The notes under the pieces: model-generated
The model's input: only the letters and a program-made list of their open reading frames with translations
Databases searched by the model: none
What the model was told of the DNA's origin: nothing
Program-made: the position numbers and the translations under genes
NCBI GenBank assembly: GCA_937864115.1
Contig: CALMII010000038.1
Span: forward strand, 62,001-126,000
DNA: 64,000 nucleotides
DNA from: an uncultured Steroidobacter sp.
GTDB lineage: Bacteria > Pseudomonadota > Gammaproteobacteria > Steroidobacterales > Steroidobacteraceae
Reading direction: 5' to 3'
Shown here: piece by piece, positions 36,280 through 44,923 of the stretch
Layout: every line of letters begins with the position of its first letter
How positions within the stretch are numbered: position 1 is the stretch's first letter

Positions 36280-38163
36280 ATGACCAAACCCGAGTATCCG
36301 CTGCTGTCGACGATCGACTCGCCGGCCGACCTGCGTGCGTTGCCGGCTGCGCAGCTGAACGACGTCGCAACGGAATTGCGCCAGTACCTGATCGACACCG
36401 TCAGCCAGATGGGCGGCCACTTCGCCGCGGGCCTCGGCACGGTGGAGCTGACCGTCGCACTGCACTACGTCTACAACACGCCCGATGACCGGCTGGTCTG
36501 GGACGTGGGCCATCAGGCCTATCCGCACAAGGTGCTGACGGGCCGCCGCGACCGGCTGCAGACCATCAAACTGAAGGACGGCCTCGCGCCTTTCCCGACC
36601 CGCTCGGAAAGCGAGTACGACACTTTCGGCGTGGGCCACTCGAGCACTTCCATCAGCGCCGCGCTCGGCATGGCCATCGGCGCGCAGCGCGCCGGGCAGA
36701 AGCGTCGCATCGTCTCGATCATCGGCGACGGCGCGCTCAGCGCCGGCATGGCGTTCGAGGCACTGAATCACGCCGGCAGTCTCGACGTCGACATGCTGGT
36801 CATCCTCAACGACAACGACATGTCGATTTCCGAGAACGTCGGCGCGTTCTCCAACTACTTCGCGCGCGTTCTGTCGGGCAAGCTGTACGCGAACCTGCGC
36901 GAGGGCGGCAAGAAGGTGCTGCGCCGCATGCCGACGGTGTGGGAACTGGCGCGTCGCTCCGAAGAACACATGAAGGGCATGGTGCTGCCCGGCACGATCT
37001 TCGAGGAGATGGGCTTCAACTACATCGGTCCCATCGATGGTCACGATCTGAATGCACTGGTCGCCACGCTGAAAAACCTGAGCGAGATGCGCGGTCCGCA
37101 GTTCCTGCACGTCATCACCCGCAAGGGCAAAGGGTATGCGCCGGCGGAGGCCGATCCGATCAAGTGGCACGGCCCCGGTCCGTTCGATGCCAAGAGCGGC
37201 GTGATCTTCAAGGAGAAAGCCAGCGGCCCGAGCTACTCGCAGGTGTTCGGTCAATGGCTCTGCGACATGGCCGCACTCGACTCGCGCGTCGTCGGCATCA
37301 CGCCCGCCATGCGCGAAGGCTCGGGGATGGTCGAGTACTCGAAGAAATTCCCCGATCGCTATTTCGATGTCGCGATCGCCGAGCAGCATGCCGTGACGCT
37401 CGCCGCCGGCATGGCGTGCGAAGGCCTGCGACCCGTGGTCGCGATCTACTCCACCTTCCTGCAGCGTGCCTACGACCAGCTGATCCACGACGTGGCGCTG
37501 CAGAACCTGCCGGTGACGTTCGCCATCGATCGCGCCGGACTGGTCGGCGGCGACGGCGCCACGCACCAGGGCAGCTACGATCTGTCGTACCTGCGCTGCA
37601 TTCCCGGCCTGATCGTGATGGCGCCGGCCGATGAAGACGAATGCCGGCAAATGCTGTTCACGGCGGTCGAAAGCGAACAGCCGGCCGCGGTGCGCTATCC
37701 GCGCGGCCAGGGCCCGGGCGTGGCGATCCAGTCAGACATGCAGGCCCTGCCGATCGGCAAGGCGCAATCGCGGCGCGAAGGCCGCAGCGGGCTGGCGATC
37801 GTCGCCGTCGGCGCGATGGTGCCGTTCTGCGAACGCATCGCCGAACAGCTCGATGCAACGCTGATCAACCTGCGTTTCATCAAACCCCTGGATGAAGAAC
37901 TGCTGCTGCGGATCGCGGGCAGCCACCGCGCGCTGGTGACGGTCGAGGAGAACGTGGTGGCCGGCGGCGCCGGCAGCGCGATCGCCGAATGCCTCAATGC
38001 CCACGGCTTCACGCTGCCCACCCTGCACCTGGGCATCCCCGACCGCTTCATCGAACACGGCTCGCGCAACGATTGCCTCACGGCGGCGGGACTGGATATC
38101 CCGTCGATCGAAGCGGCGATCAGGCGCTGGTGGCAGGTGCCGGCGAAGGCGGCGGCGAGATAA
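36280..38163 (+). CDS. dxs: 1-deoxy-D-xylulose-5-phosphate synthase
   Basis: 627 residues. Thiamine diphosphate binding is shown by SIIGDGALSAGMAFEALNHAG with a following NDND, and the pyrimidine domain by AEQHAVTLAAGMA and RAGLVGGDGATHQG. It makes DXP from pyruvate and glyceraldehyde 3-phosphate, the first step of the MEP isoprenoid pathway, and is coupled to ispA 26 nt upstream. Confidence 0.97.
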   Translation: MTKPEYPLLSTIDSPADLRALPAAQLNDVATELRQYLIDTVSQMGGHFAAGLGTVELTVALHYVYNTPDDRLVWDVGHQAYPHKVLTGRRDRLQTIKLKDGLAPFPTRSESEYDTFGVGHSSTSISAALGMAIGAQRAGQKRRIVSIIGDGALSAGMAFEALNHAGSLDVDMLVILNDNDMSISENVGAFSNYFARVLSGKLYANLREGGKKVLRRMPTVWELARRSEEHMKGMVLPGTIFEEMGFNYIGPIDGHDLNALVATLKNLSEMRGPQFLHVITRKGKGYAPAEADPIKWHGPGPFDAKSGVIFKEKASGPSYSQVFGQWLCDMAALDSRVVGITPAMREGSGMVEYSKKFPDRYFDVAIAEQHAVTLAAGMACEGLRPVVAIYSTFLQRAYDQLIHDVALQNLPVTFAIDRAGLVGGDGATHQGSYDLSYLRCIPGLIVMAPADEDECRQMLFTAVESEQPAAVRYPRGQGPGVAIQSDMQALPIGKAQSRREGRSGLAIVAVGAMVPFCERIAEQLDATLINLRFIKPLDEELLLRIAGSHRALVTVEENVVAGGAGSAIAECLNAHGFTLPTLHLGIPDRFIEHGSRNDCLTAAGLDIPSIEAAIRRWWQVPAKAAAR

Positions 38164-38174
38164 ATCCCGGAAGC

Positions 38175-38275
38175 GGAGATTTCACACGGAGTTCACGGAG
38201 ACCACGGAGATCGGAGAAGTTCGGATTCCGATTTCCAACCTCCGTGTTCTCTGTGATCTCCGTGTGAAATCCGAA
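38175..38275. repeat. Hairpin with arms made of 9-nt CACGGAG units
   Basis: The left arm (38178-38216) reads as successive 9-nt units ending in CACGGAG; the right arm (38239-38271) is its inverse, built of CTCCGTG units. The outer 14 bp (38178-38191 against 38258-38271) pair perfectly. It lies between two convergent genes, dxs and the kinase gene, where it may terminate both. Confidence 0.8.
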
Positions 38276-38279
38276 CTCT

Positions 38280-39563
38280 TCAGTTCGGACTCTGCAGCCG
38301 GCTGATCAGGCTGCGCAGGAACACCTTGTTGAACCGTAGCTGGCAGGCGGCCGAGGACTGCTCCAGCAGCGTCGAGCTCACCTTCATCAGCGTGACGTCG
38401 CTGATCGCCTTGATGGTCGCGAGGCGCTTGGCGCCGCGTACATAGCTGGTTTCGCCGAAGCAGTCGCCCGCTTCCAGTTCACCCACGCCGTTGCCATTGC
38501 GCATGACGCCGGCATTGCCCGAGACGATCACGTAGAAGCGATCGTCCATTTCGCCTTCCTTGACGATCTCCTCGCCCGCCGCGTAGTCCTGCCAGGTGCT
38601 GGCGCGCAGCACTTCGAGAATTTCGGCCTGCGAGAAATCGTGGAAGAACTTGAGGGTACGCAGGATGGAGAACTGTTCCTGCCGGTCGATCTTGGACGAG
38701 CCTTCGCGCAGCGTCTGGTGGACGCGCGTCAGGTCGGCCGCGAGTTCCAGGCCGTTGCGATAGCGCTTGGCGGGATCTTTCTGCAGCGCCTTGGCGACGG
38801 ACTCTTCCAGCAGTTCGGGCATCTCGGGCCGCAACGCGTGAATCGGCTGCGCCGTGGCGTAGACGATCTGGTGCAGCAGCTTCGACAGATTGCCGCCGCG
38901 GAACGGGCGGAAACCGGTCAGCAGTTCGTACATGACCGCACCGAGCGAATACAGATCGGAACGGTTGGTGATCTCCAGCGACTGCACCTGCTCCGGCGAC
39001 ATGTACGAGGGGCTGCCGGCGATGCCTTCGATGCGCGAGATCTCGGAATCGGCGACCAGCGCAATGCCGAAGTCGATGATGCGCACGTCGTTCGCCTGCG
39101 TCAGCATCACGTTCGACGGCTTGATGTCGCGATGGATCACGCCGCGGCTGTGCGCGTAGTGCAGCGCCTTGGCGCACTTGTACATGATCTCGACGACGTC
39201 ATCGATCGGCAGCAGGTTGTCCGGCTTGCAGTAGGCCGACAGCGTGCGCGCGCCGTGCACGTGTTCAGTGACGATGTAGTAGTGGCCGTCCTCTTCGCCC
39301 GCGTCGTAGATCGGCAGGATGTTCGGATGCTGCAGCATGCCGACCATGTGCGCTTCCGACAGGAACATCTTGCGCGTGACGCGCGCGCGATCCTCGTCGT
39401 GCGATTCGAGGTTGTAGACCTTGATCGCGACGTCGCGGCGATAGTAGGGATCATGCGAAAGATAGACGACGCCGGTGCTGCCTCGTCCCACTTCCTTGAC
39501 GATGACGTACTTGCCGACCTTGTCGGGAGCGCGCTGTTCGCGTGTCGCGGGACGCTGGGCCAT
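38280..39563 (-). CDS. Serine/threonine protein kinase fused to a cyclic-nucleotide-binding domain
   Basis: 427 residues from the ATG at 39563. The kinase domain (about 20-280) has every key motif: glycine loop VGRGSTGVVY, VAIKVY lysine, HRDIKPSN catalytic loop, DFG in IIDFGIA, and SPEQ activation-loop end. Residues about 300-420 form a CRP/cNMP-binding domain with the phosphate-cassette-like GDCFGETSYVRGAKRLATI, including the key glutamate and arginine. No membrane segment or extracellular sensor is present, so a cytoplasmic kinase regulated by a cyclic nucleotide is likely. Targets are unknown. Confidence 0.9.
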   Translation of the reverse strand: MAQRPATREQRAPDKVGKYVIVKEVGRGSTGVVYLSHDPYYRRDVAIKVYNLESHDEDRARVTRKMFLSEAHMVGMLQHPNILPIYDAGEEDGHYYIVTEHVHGARTLSAYCKPDNLLPIDDVVEIMYKCAKALHYAHSRGVIHRDIKPSNVMLTQANDVRIIDFGIALVADSEISRIEGIAGSPSYMSPEQVQSLEITNRSDLYSLGAVMYELLTGFRPFRGGNLSKLLHQIVYATAQPIHALRPEMPELLEESVAKALQKDPAKRYRNGLELAADLTRVHQTLREGSSKIDRQEQFSILRTLKFFHDFSQAEILEVLRASTWQDYAAGEEIVKEGEMDDRFYVIVSGNAGVMRNGNGVGELEAGDCFGETSYVRGAKRLATIKAISDVTLMKVSSTLLEQSSAACQLRFNKVFLRSLISRLQSPN

Positions 39564-39595
39564 CAGGTTGCTCGAAGGAGACTTCACCGAAGTTC

Positions 39596-40078
39596 TTATG
39601 ACTCGACGACGGTCAGAACGAGGAGACAGGCGGCGGCGAACAGGCCAGCCAATATGTCGTCGAGCATAATTCCCAGGCCGCCGCGGAGTCTGTGATCGGC
39701 CTCGCGGATCGGCCAGGGCTTCCAGATATCGAACAGGCGAAACAGCGCGAAGCCTGCAACCCACCAGGTCCAGTCACGCGACGGTGCCGCCAGCATCGTA
39801 ATCGTGAAGCCGGCGATTTCATCCCAGACGATCCCCGAATGATCGTGCACGCCCAGGCGTCGGGCACTTTCGCCGCAAATCCAGACGCCGGTCACACATG
39901 CCGCGATTGCAAACGCAACGTGAACCTGCCAGCCGAACTGCATGATTCCCGCGACGATGGGAATCGCGATCAAGGTGCCGAAGGTCCCCGGCGCACGCGG
40001 CAACAGTCCTGCACCGAAGCCGAACGCGAGCAAGTGGACCGGCTGGCGCAACAGCCGCGGCTCCGCCGTCCACTTCAT
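39596..40078 (-). CDS. pgpA: Phosphatidylglycerophosphatase A
   Basis: 160 residues. It has the family N-terminus FGFGAGLLPRAPGTFGTL, the DEIAGF motif (VWDEIAGFTITM) and the C-terminal FRLFDIWKPWPIREADHRLRGGLGIMLDDILAG with the acidic active site. It removes the terminal phosphate of PGP to give phosphatidylglycerol in the inner membrane. The start overlaps the thiL stop (ATGA), a common arrangement in gammaproteobacteria. Confidence 0.96.
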   Translation of the reverse strand: MKWTAEPRLLRQPVHLLAFGFGAGLLPRAPGTFGTLIAIPIVAGIMQFGWQVHVAFAIAACVTGVWICGESARRLGVHDHSGIVWDEIAGFTITMLAAPSRDWTWWVAGFALFRLFDIWKPWPIREADHRLRGGLGIMLDDILAGLFAAACLLVLTVVES

Positions 40079-41028
40079 GAGGATTCCTTTGCCGAAAAGT
40101 GGTCATAGCCGCGGCGCTTCACGTCGACGACCTGTCCCTCGCGCACGCAGACCACCGATGAGCCGGCTTCGATGCGGCCGATACAAATGCAGGAAGCGGG
40201 AACCTTCGCGACATCGAGGGGATCGACCGTGAACAGCAGTTCGTAGTCATCGCCGCCAGCCAGTGCCAGATCGAGCGCAGTCTGCGCATCGAACAGTTCG
40301 CCGATGGCCGACGACCTGGGCAGTTGCTCCAGTTCGACACGCGCACCGCAGCCGCTGGCCGCACACAACTTGTCGAGGTCGGTGAGCAAACCATCCGAAA
40401 TATCCATCGCTGCTGTCACGATCGTACGCAGCTCGCGGCCCAGCGCGATTCGGGGCTCAGGTCGCAGAAAGCGTTGTCGCAGATGATCCGCTGCCAGCGA
40501 ATCGCCGCGTTCGCTCTGGATCAACGCAAGACCTGCAGCGGCCTCGCCCACCGCACCCGAGACAAACACCAGATCGCCGACGCGGGCACCGCCGCGCGTC
40601 AGCCAGCGATCCGTCTCGACGTATCCGGCAACCTGCACGCTGATCACCATCGGACCCTTCACGGTGTCGCCGCCGATCAGCGCGACGTCGTGGCGTTGCG
40701 CCAGTTCGAACAGCCCGCGGGAGAATCCTTCGAGCCAGTCCGCATTCGATTCAGACAACGATAGCGACAGCGTCATCCACGACGGCTGCGCGCCCATGGC
40801 CGCCAGGTCGCTCAAGTTCACCGCGAGAGCGCGATAGCCGATGTCCGCAGCCACGGTACCGGCAGGAAAATGGACGCCTGCGACGATGGTATCGAGCGCG
40901 ACGACCAGTCGGCGATCTGCCGGTGTCGCCACTACTGCGGCATCGTCACCGATGCCAAGCAGCACATCGCTTCGCCCGCTGTTGCGCGCGAAGTACTTGG
41001 CGATGATGTCGAATTCGCCGAGGCTCAT
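40075..41028 (-). CDS. thiL: Thiamine-monophosphate kinase
   Basis: 317 residues from ATG 41028 (MSLGEFDIIAKYF, the usual ThiL start). GDDAAVV and the AIR-synthase-like fold segments (VSGAVGEAAAGL, ALAGGDDYELLFTV) support the call. It phosphorylates thiamine monophosphate to the diphosphate cofactor, needed for example by Dxs. The gap to nusB is filled by a hairpin repeat. Confidence 0.96.
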   Translation of the reverse strand: MSLGEFDIIAKYFARNSGRSDVLLGIGDDAAVVATPADRRLVVALDTIVAGVHFPAGTVAADIGYRALAVNLSDLAAMGAQPSWMTLSLSLSESNADWLEGFSRGLFELAQRHDVALIGGDTVKGPMVISVQVAGYVETDRWLTRGGARVGDLVFVSGAVGEAAAGLALIQSERGDSLAADHLRQRFLRPEPRIALGRELRTIVTAAMDISDGLLTDLDKLCAASGCGARVELEQLPRSSAIGELFDAQTALDLALAGGDDYELLFTVDPLDVAKVPASCICIGRIEAGSSVVCVREGQVVDVKRRGYDHFSAKESS

Positions 41029-41040
41029 GGGAAGCAAGAT

Positions 41041-41121
41041 TAGCCGCAAAAATGCGCAAAAGTCACAGGCCGGAAATCACTGGTTTCCGACCTTTGCGTC
41101 CCTTGCGCCTTTTTGCGGCTA
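41041..41121. repeat. Hairpin with GCGCAAAA-type repeat units between nusB and thiL
   Basis: Outer arms TAGCCGCAAAAA (41041-41052) and TTTTTGCGGCTA (41110-41121) pair over 12 bp without mismatch; inner parts repeat GCGCAA/TTGCGC and GGAAA/TTTCC. On the minus-strand transcript it lies between the nusB stop, whose TAG is part of the arm, and thiL, so it may modulate distal expression. Confidence 0.8.
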
Positions 41122-41571
41122 TTTTTTCTCGGCAGATCGGAGCTGGCTGGCCGCGCGATCCAGCACCGCATTCACATACTTGTGCGCATCCGTCGCGCCG
41201 AAGCGCTTGCACAGATCGACGCCCTCGTTGATGACGACGCGGTAGGGAATGTCGAGGCGGTTGAGCAGTTCGTAGGTGCCGATCATCAGGATCGCCGTCT
41301 CGACCGGGTCGAGCTGTTCGAGCGGCCGGTCGATGAAGGGCTTGAGGACAGCGTTGATCTTTTCGCTGTCGGCGATGCAGCCCTTCAGCAGCTCGGTGAA
41401 ATATTCCTTGTCCGCGCCGTCGGACTCTTCATCGGCGAGGAACTGCAGGTTGATGTCGGCCGCCGACTGCCCCGTCAGCTGCCACTGATACAGCGCCTGC
41501 ATCACGAGCTTGCGCGCAATGGAGCGCGCGCGGGTGCCGCGATTGCGCTTCTTTTCCGGCGTGGCGGTCAC
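41119..41571 (-). CDS. nusB: Transcription antitermination factor NusB
   Basis: 150 residues from the GTG at 41571, which overlaps the ribH stop. NusB core RSIARKLVMQALYQWQLTG at the N-terminus and the C-terminal VVINEGVDLCKRFGATDAHKYVNAVLD are typical. With NusE it binds boxA RNA in rRNA leaders. Part of the rib-nusB-thiL-pgpA operon. Confidence 0.96.
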   Translation of the reverse strand: MTATPEKKRNRGTRARSIARKLVMQALYQWQLTGQSAADINLQFLADEESDGADKEYFTELLKGCIADSEKINAVLKPFIDRPLEQLDPVETAILMIGTYELLNRLDIPYRVVINEGVDLCKRFGATDAHKYVNAVLDRAASQLRSAEKK

Positions 41572-42044
41572 TGCTCGATCTTGCGCAGCAGGTTGGCGAG
41601 TTCGATGGCGGTCACGGCGGCGTCCGCACCCTTGTTGCCCGCCTTGGTGCCGGCACGTTCCACCGCCTGTTCGATGGTGTCGGTCGTCAGCACACCGAAC
41701 GCGACAGGGATGCCCGTATCGTTGGCTACGCGTGCGAGGCCTCCGGCGCATTCGCCAGCGACGTAGTCGAAGTGCGCAGTCGCGCCCTTGATCACGGCAC
41801 CGAGCGCGATGATGGCGTCATAGCGCTTGCTCAGCGCCAGCTTGCGCGCGACGACGGGAAGGTCGAAGGCACCCGGCGCGCGTACGATCTCGATCTGCTT
41901 GTCGCTCGCGCCATGCCGCTTGAGCATGTCCACGGCGCCGCGCACCAGCTGTTCGACGATGAAATCATTGAAGCGCGACGCGAGGATCGCGAAGCGCAGC
42001 TCGCGAACCTGGAGGTCGCCTTCGAGGGTTTTGATGGAATCCAT
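41568..42044 (-). CDS. ribH: 6,7-dimethyl-8-ribityllumazine synthase
   Basis: 158 residues. Motifs ILASRFNDFIVEQLV, RAPGAFDLPVVA, IALGAVIKGATAHFDYVAGE and TDTIEQAVERAG are those of RibH, including the catalytic histidine in THFDYV-type AHFDYV. It condenses the ribityl diaminouracil with dihydroxybutanone phosphate in riboflavin synthesis. Confidence 0.96.
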   Translation of the reverse strand: MDSIKTLEGDLQVRELRFAILASRFNDFIVEQLVRGAVDMLKRHGASDKQIEIVRAPGAFDLPVVARKLALSKRYDAIIALGAVIKGATAHFDYVAGECAGGLARVANDTGIPVAFGVLTTDTIEQAVERAGTKAGNKGADAAVTAIELANLLRKIEQ

Positions 42045-42086
42045 GACTTGAAACTTGAGTGTTGAGGCGCGGGGAGTATAGCGGGC

Positions 42087-43193
42087 TCACCCGTCCACGT
42101 ACTCCACCACTTCCAGTCCGAAGCCCGACAGGCCATGCATCTGCTTCGGCGCGGACAGCACGCGCATCCGGGAAATGCCGAGATCGCGCAGGATCTGCGC
42201 GCCGATGCCGTAGGTTCGCAGCACGCTGGCGCCGGGCGGGCGGGTCGCAATGGCCGCGTCTGCATGAGTCAGCGACTGGACGGCATCCATCAGATCGCGG
42301 GCGGTTTCTTCGGGCCGCAGGATCACAACGACACCCTGCCCCTCCTGCGCGATGCGTTGCATGGCCGAACGCAGCGGCCAGCCGAGCAGTTCGCTCTGGA
42401 TGCCGACGGCATCGCGCAACGTGTCCTTGAGATGCACGCGCACGAGCGGCACGTGGTTGCCGTCGAGCCTGCCGCGCACCAGCGCGAGATGCACGGTGCG
42501 GTTGACGTGATCTTCGTAGCAGAGCATCTGGAACGGACCGAACTCGGTCTGGATCTGCTGCTCGGCGATGCGCTCCACCGAGCGTTCCTTCTCCAGGCGG
42601 TAGCGGATCAAATCAGCGATCGTGCCGATCTTGAGGCCATGAAGCTGTGCGAACTTTTCCAGATCGGGACGGCGCGCCATCGTGCCGTCTTCATTGAGGA
42701 TCTCGACGATGGCAGCAGCCGGCTCCATTCCCGCGAGACGCGAGAGATCGCAGCCCGCCTCGGTGTGACCTGCGCGCGTGAGCACGCCGCCGGCTTGCGC
42801 CATCAAGGGGAAAATGTGTCCGGGCTGACGCAGGTCTTCCGGCCGCGCATCGCGTTTCACGGCGGCGCGAATCGTCTGTGCGCGATCGTGCGCGGAGATG
42901 CCCGTCGTGACGCCTTCGGCCGCCTCGATCGAGACGGTGAAGTTCGTGGCGTGATCCAGATGCGTGTGACTGACCATCAGCGGCAGGCGCAACTGACGGC
43001 AGCGATCACCCGTCAGCGTGAGACAGATCAGGCCACGCGCATAGCGCGCCATGAAGTTCACATCCTCGGCACGCACGCTTTCGGCGGCCATCACGAGATC
43101 GCCCTCGTTCTCCCGATCCTCATCGTCCATGATGATGACCATCTTGCCGGCGCGGATATCGGCCAGGATTTCGTCGATCGAATTGAGTTTCAT
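42087..43193 (-). CDS. ribBA: 3,4-dihydroxy-2-butanone-4-phosphate synthase with degenerate GTP cyclohydrolase II domain (RibBX type)
   Basis: 368 residues. Residues 1-205 are a full RibB domain (DDEDRENEGDLVMAA, HTEAGCDLSRLAGM, EILNEDGTMAR). Residues about 206-368 align with RibA (TEFGPFQML, YEDHVNRTVHLALVRG, YGIGAQILRDLGI) but the zinc-binding cysteines of the SECLTGD...RCDCGPQL region are missing; the matching stretch reads VHLKDTLRDAVGIQSELLGW. So it should make dihydroxybutanone phosphate but not hydrolyse GTP; such proteins are known as RibBX. A separate RibA is expected elsewhere. Confidence 0.93.
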   Translation of the reverse strand: MKLNSIDEILADIRAGKMVIIMDDEDRENEGDLVMAAESVRAEDVNFMARYARGLICLTLTGDRCRQLRLPLMVSHTHLDHATNFTVSIEAAEGVTTGISAHDRAQTIRAAVKRDARPEDLRQPGHIFPLMAQAGGVLTRAGHTEAGCDLSRLAGMEPAAAIVEILNEDGTMARRPDLEKFAQLHGLKIGTIADLIRYRLEKERSVERIAEQQIQTEFGPFQMLCYEDHVNRTVHLALVRGRLDGNHVPLVRVHLKDTLRDAVGIQSELLGWPLRSAMQRIAQEGQGVVVILRPEETARDLMDAVQSLTHADAAIATRPPGASVLRTYGIGAQILRDLGISRMRVLSAPKQMHGLSGFGLEVVEYVDG

Positions 43194-43205
43194 GCGGAGA
43201 GTCGG

Positions 43206-44321
43206 CTATTGGCTTCGTAGCTGCGGCCGCAGCACGAGTTTCACGTCGGGGCCCATCGCCTCGGTGCGCTGGAGCGCGAATTGTACGCGATCGGCCAGCC
43301 GTTCCAGTCGCGGCAGGCGCAGCATGGGGCGCGCGTCGGGGCCGAGCAGCACCGGCGCCATGTACACAATCAGTTCATCCACCCATCCGGCTTCGATGAA
43401 AGCCCCCGCCAGCGTCGGACCGGCTTCGATCAGCACGTCATTGCATTGCAGACGGCCCAGTTCGACCAGTACGCGGGCCAGATCGAGGCGGCCGGCGATC
43501 GTCTTCGCAACGGGCACGACCCGCGCGCGCTGCTCGATCTCCACGCGCCGCGGCGCATCCTCGGCGGCGAAGACGATGACTTGGCCTGGGTCCTGAAACA
43601 GCCGCGCCGTTGCCGGCGTACGCAGCTTCGAATCGAGCACGACCCGCAGCGGCACACGGCCGCGCAGATCGAGATCCGGATCGCGCACGGTGAGTTGCGG
43701 ATCGTCGGCGAGCAACGTCTCGATGCCCGTCAGTACGGCGCCGGACTCGGCTCGCAGCTTCTGCACATCGGCGCGCGCTGTCTCGCCCGTGATCCAGCGG
43801 CTCTCGCCATTGGCGAGCGCCACACGGCCATCGAGACTCGCACCGATTTTCACGACGACCCGCGGCAGACCGGTCGTCATGCGTTTCTCGAAGCCGGCAT
43901 TCAGTTCGCGCGCTTCCGCTTCGAGCAGACCCGATTCAGCCTGCACGCCGGCATCCAGCAACTGCTTCACGCCCGCGCCGTGCACGGCGGGATTCGGATC
44001 GAGCGTCGCGCTGACGACCCGCTTCACGCCGGCATCGATGAGCGCTCGGGTACAGGGCGGAGTCCGGCTTTGATACGAGTGCGGCTCCAGGCTCACGTAC
44101 GCGGTTGCGCCGCGCGCTGCCTCGCCGGCCGCCTGCAATGCGATCGGCTCGGCATGCGCTTCACCGGACTTGCGATGCCAGCCTTCGCCGACGATCTGCT
44201 CGCCCTGCACGATCACGCAGCCGACGCGCGGATTGGGCGGTGCCGAATAGCGCCCGAGCGCCGCCAGTTCCAGCGCGCGGCGCATCATGCGGCGATCGAA
44301 CTCGGTGAACTGCGCCGTCAT
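43206..44321 (-). CDS. ribD: Bifunctional pyrimidine deaminase/reductase RibD
   Basis: 371 residues from the ATG at 44321, overlapping the nrdR stop by one base. The N-terminal deaminase domain has PPNPRVGCVIV, the HAE zinc/proton-transfer motif (SGEAHAEPIAL) and TPPC, but the usual EPCSH.GRTPPC reads EPHSYQSRTPPC, so the first zinc cysteine is histidine. The C-terminal reductase domain (KIGASLDGRVAL, VLTGIETLLADDPQLTVRD, EAGPTLAGAFIEAGWVDE) is standard. It carries out steps 2 and 3 of riboflavin synthesis. Confidence 0.95.
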   Translation of the reverse strand: MTAQFTEFDRRMMRRALELAALGRYSAPPNPRVGCVIVQGEQIVGEGWHRKSGEAHAEPIALQAAGEAARGATAYVSLEPHSYQSRTPPCTRALIDAGVKRVVSATLDPNPAVHGAGVKQLLDAGVQAESGLLEAEARELNAGFEKRMTTGLPRVVVKIGASLDGRVALANGESRWITGETARADVQKLRAESGAVLTGIETLLADDPQLTVRDPDLDLRGRVPLRVVLDSKLRTPATARLFQDPGQVIVFAAEDAPRRVEIEQRARVVPVAKTIAGRLDLARVLVELGRLQCNDVLIEAGPTLAGAFIEAGWVDELIVYMAPVLLGPDARPMLRLPRLERLADRVQFALQRTEAMGPDVKLVLRPQLRSQ

Positions 44322-44839
44322 CAGCGCTTCTTCCGCTTTTCCGGGTTGTTCCACAACGCCAGCTGGCTTTCGGTTTCCTGACGCGTACGACGATGGCGCA
44401 TGCGGTCGATCTCTTCGCTGAAGGCGTCGACATCCTGGAAGCTGCGGTACACCGAGGCGAAGCGTACGTACGCGACTTCGTCGAGATCGTGCAGTTCTTC
44501 CATCACCAGTTCGCCGACCGTGCGCGACGGCACTTCGCGCTCGCCCATGGCCCGCAGTTTGTTGCAGATGTGCACGACTGCCGCGTCGATGGACTCGCTC
44601 GCGACGGGGCGCTTTTCCAGCGCCTTTAGCATGCTGCCGCGCAGCTTCTGTTCGTCGAAGGGCTGGCGGCTCTCATCGCTCTTGATGATGCGCGGCATGA
44701 CGAGCTCCGCGCTTTCGAAGGTCGTGAAGCGCTCGCCGCACTTCAGACATTCACGGCGGCGGCGGATCTGCTGCCCCTCGCTCGCCAGCCGCGAGTCGAT
44801 GACCTTGGTTTCTTCGAAGTTGCAGAAGGGGCAGTGCAT
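44321..44839 (-). CDS. nrdR: Transcriptional repressor NrdR
   Basis: 172 residues. The zinc ribbon MHCPFC...ECLKCGERFTTFE and the following ATP-cone domain (VIKSDESRQPFDEQKLRGSM-like) are complete. It represses ribonucleotide reductase genes in response to (d)ATP. It heads the nrdR-ribD-ribBX-ribH-nusB-thiL-pgpA string. Confidence 0.97.
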   Translation of the reverse strand: MHCPFCNFEETKVIDSRLASEGQQIRRRRECLKCGERFTTFESAELVMPRIIKSDESRQPFDEQKLRGSMLKALEKRPVASESIDAAVVHICNKLRAMGEREVPSRTVGELVMEELHDLDEVAYVRFASVYRSFQDVDAFSEEIDRMRHRRTRQETESQLALWNNPEKRKKR

Positions 44840-44843
44840 TTGG

Positions 44844-44923
44844 ATCCGGTGACGAGGGTGACGGAAGTCACGAAAGTGACGCGGGTCGGACCCTCGTCAC
44901 CTTCATCACCCTCGTGACTCTCG

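Noticed and set aside
36265..37650. 461-codon open frame on the minus strand opposite dxs
   Set aside because: It is the antisense frame of a strongly supported gene in GC-rich DNA, has arginine/aspartate/valine-rich composition and no recognisable domain.
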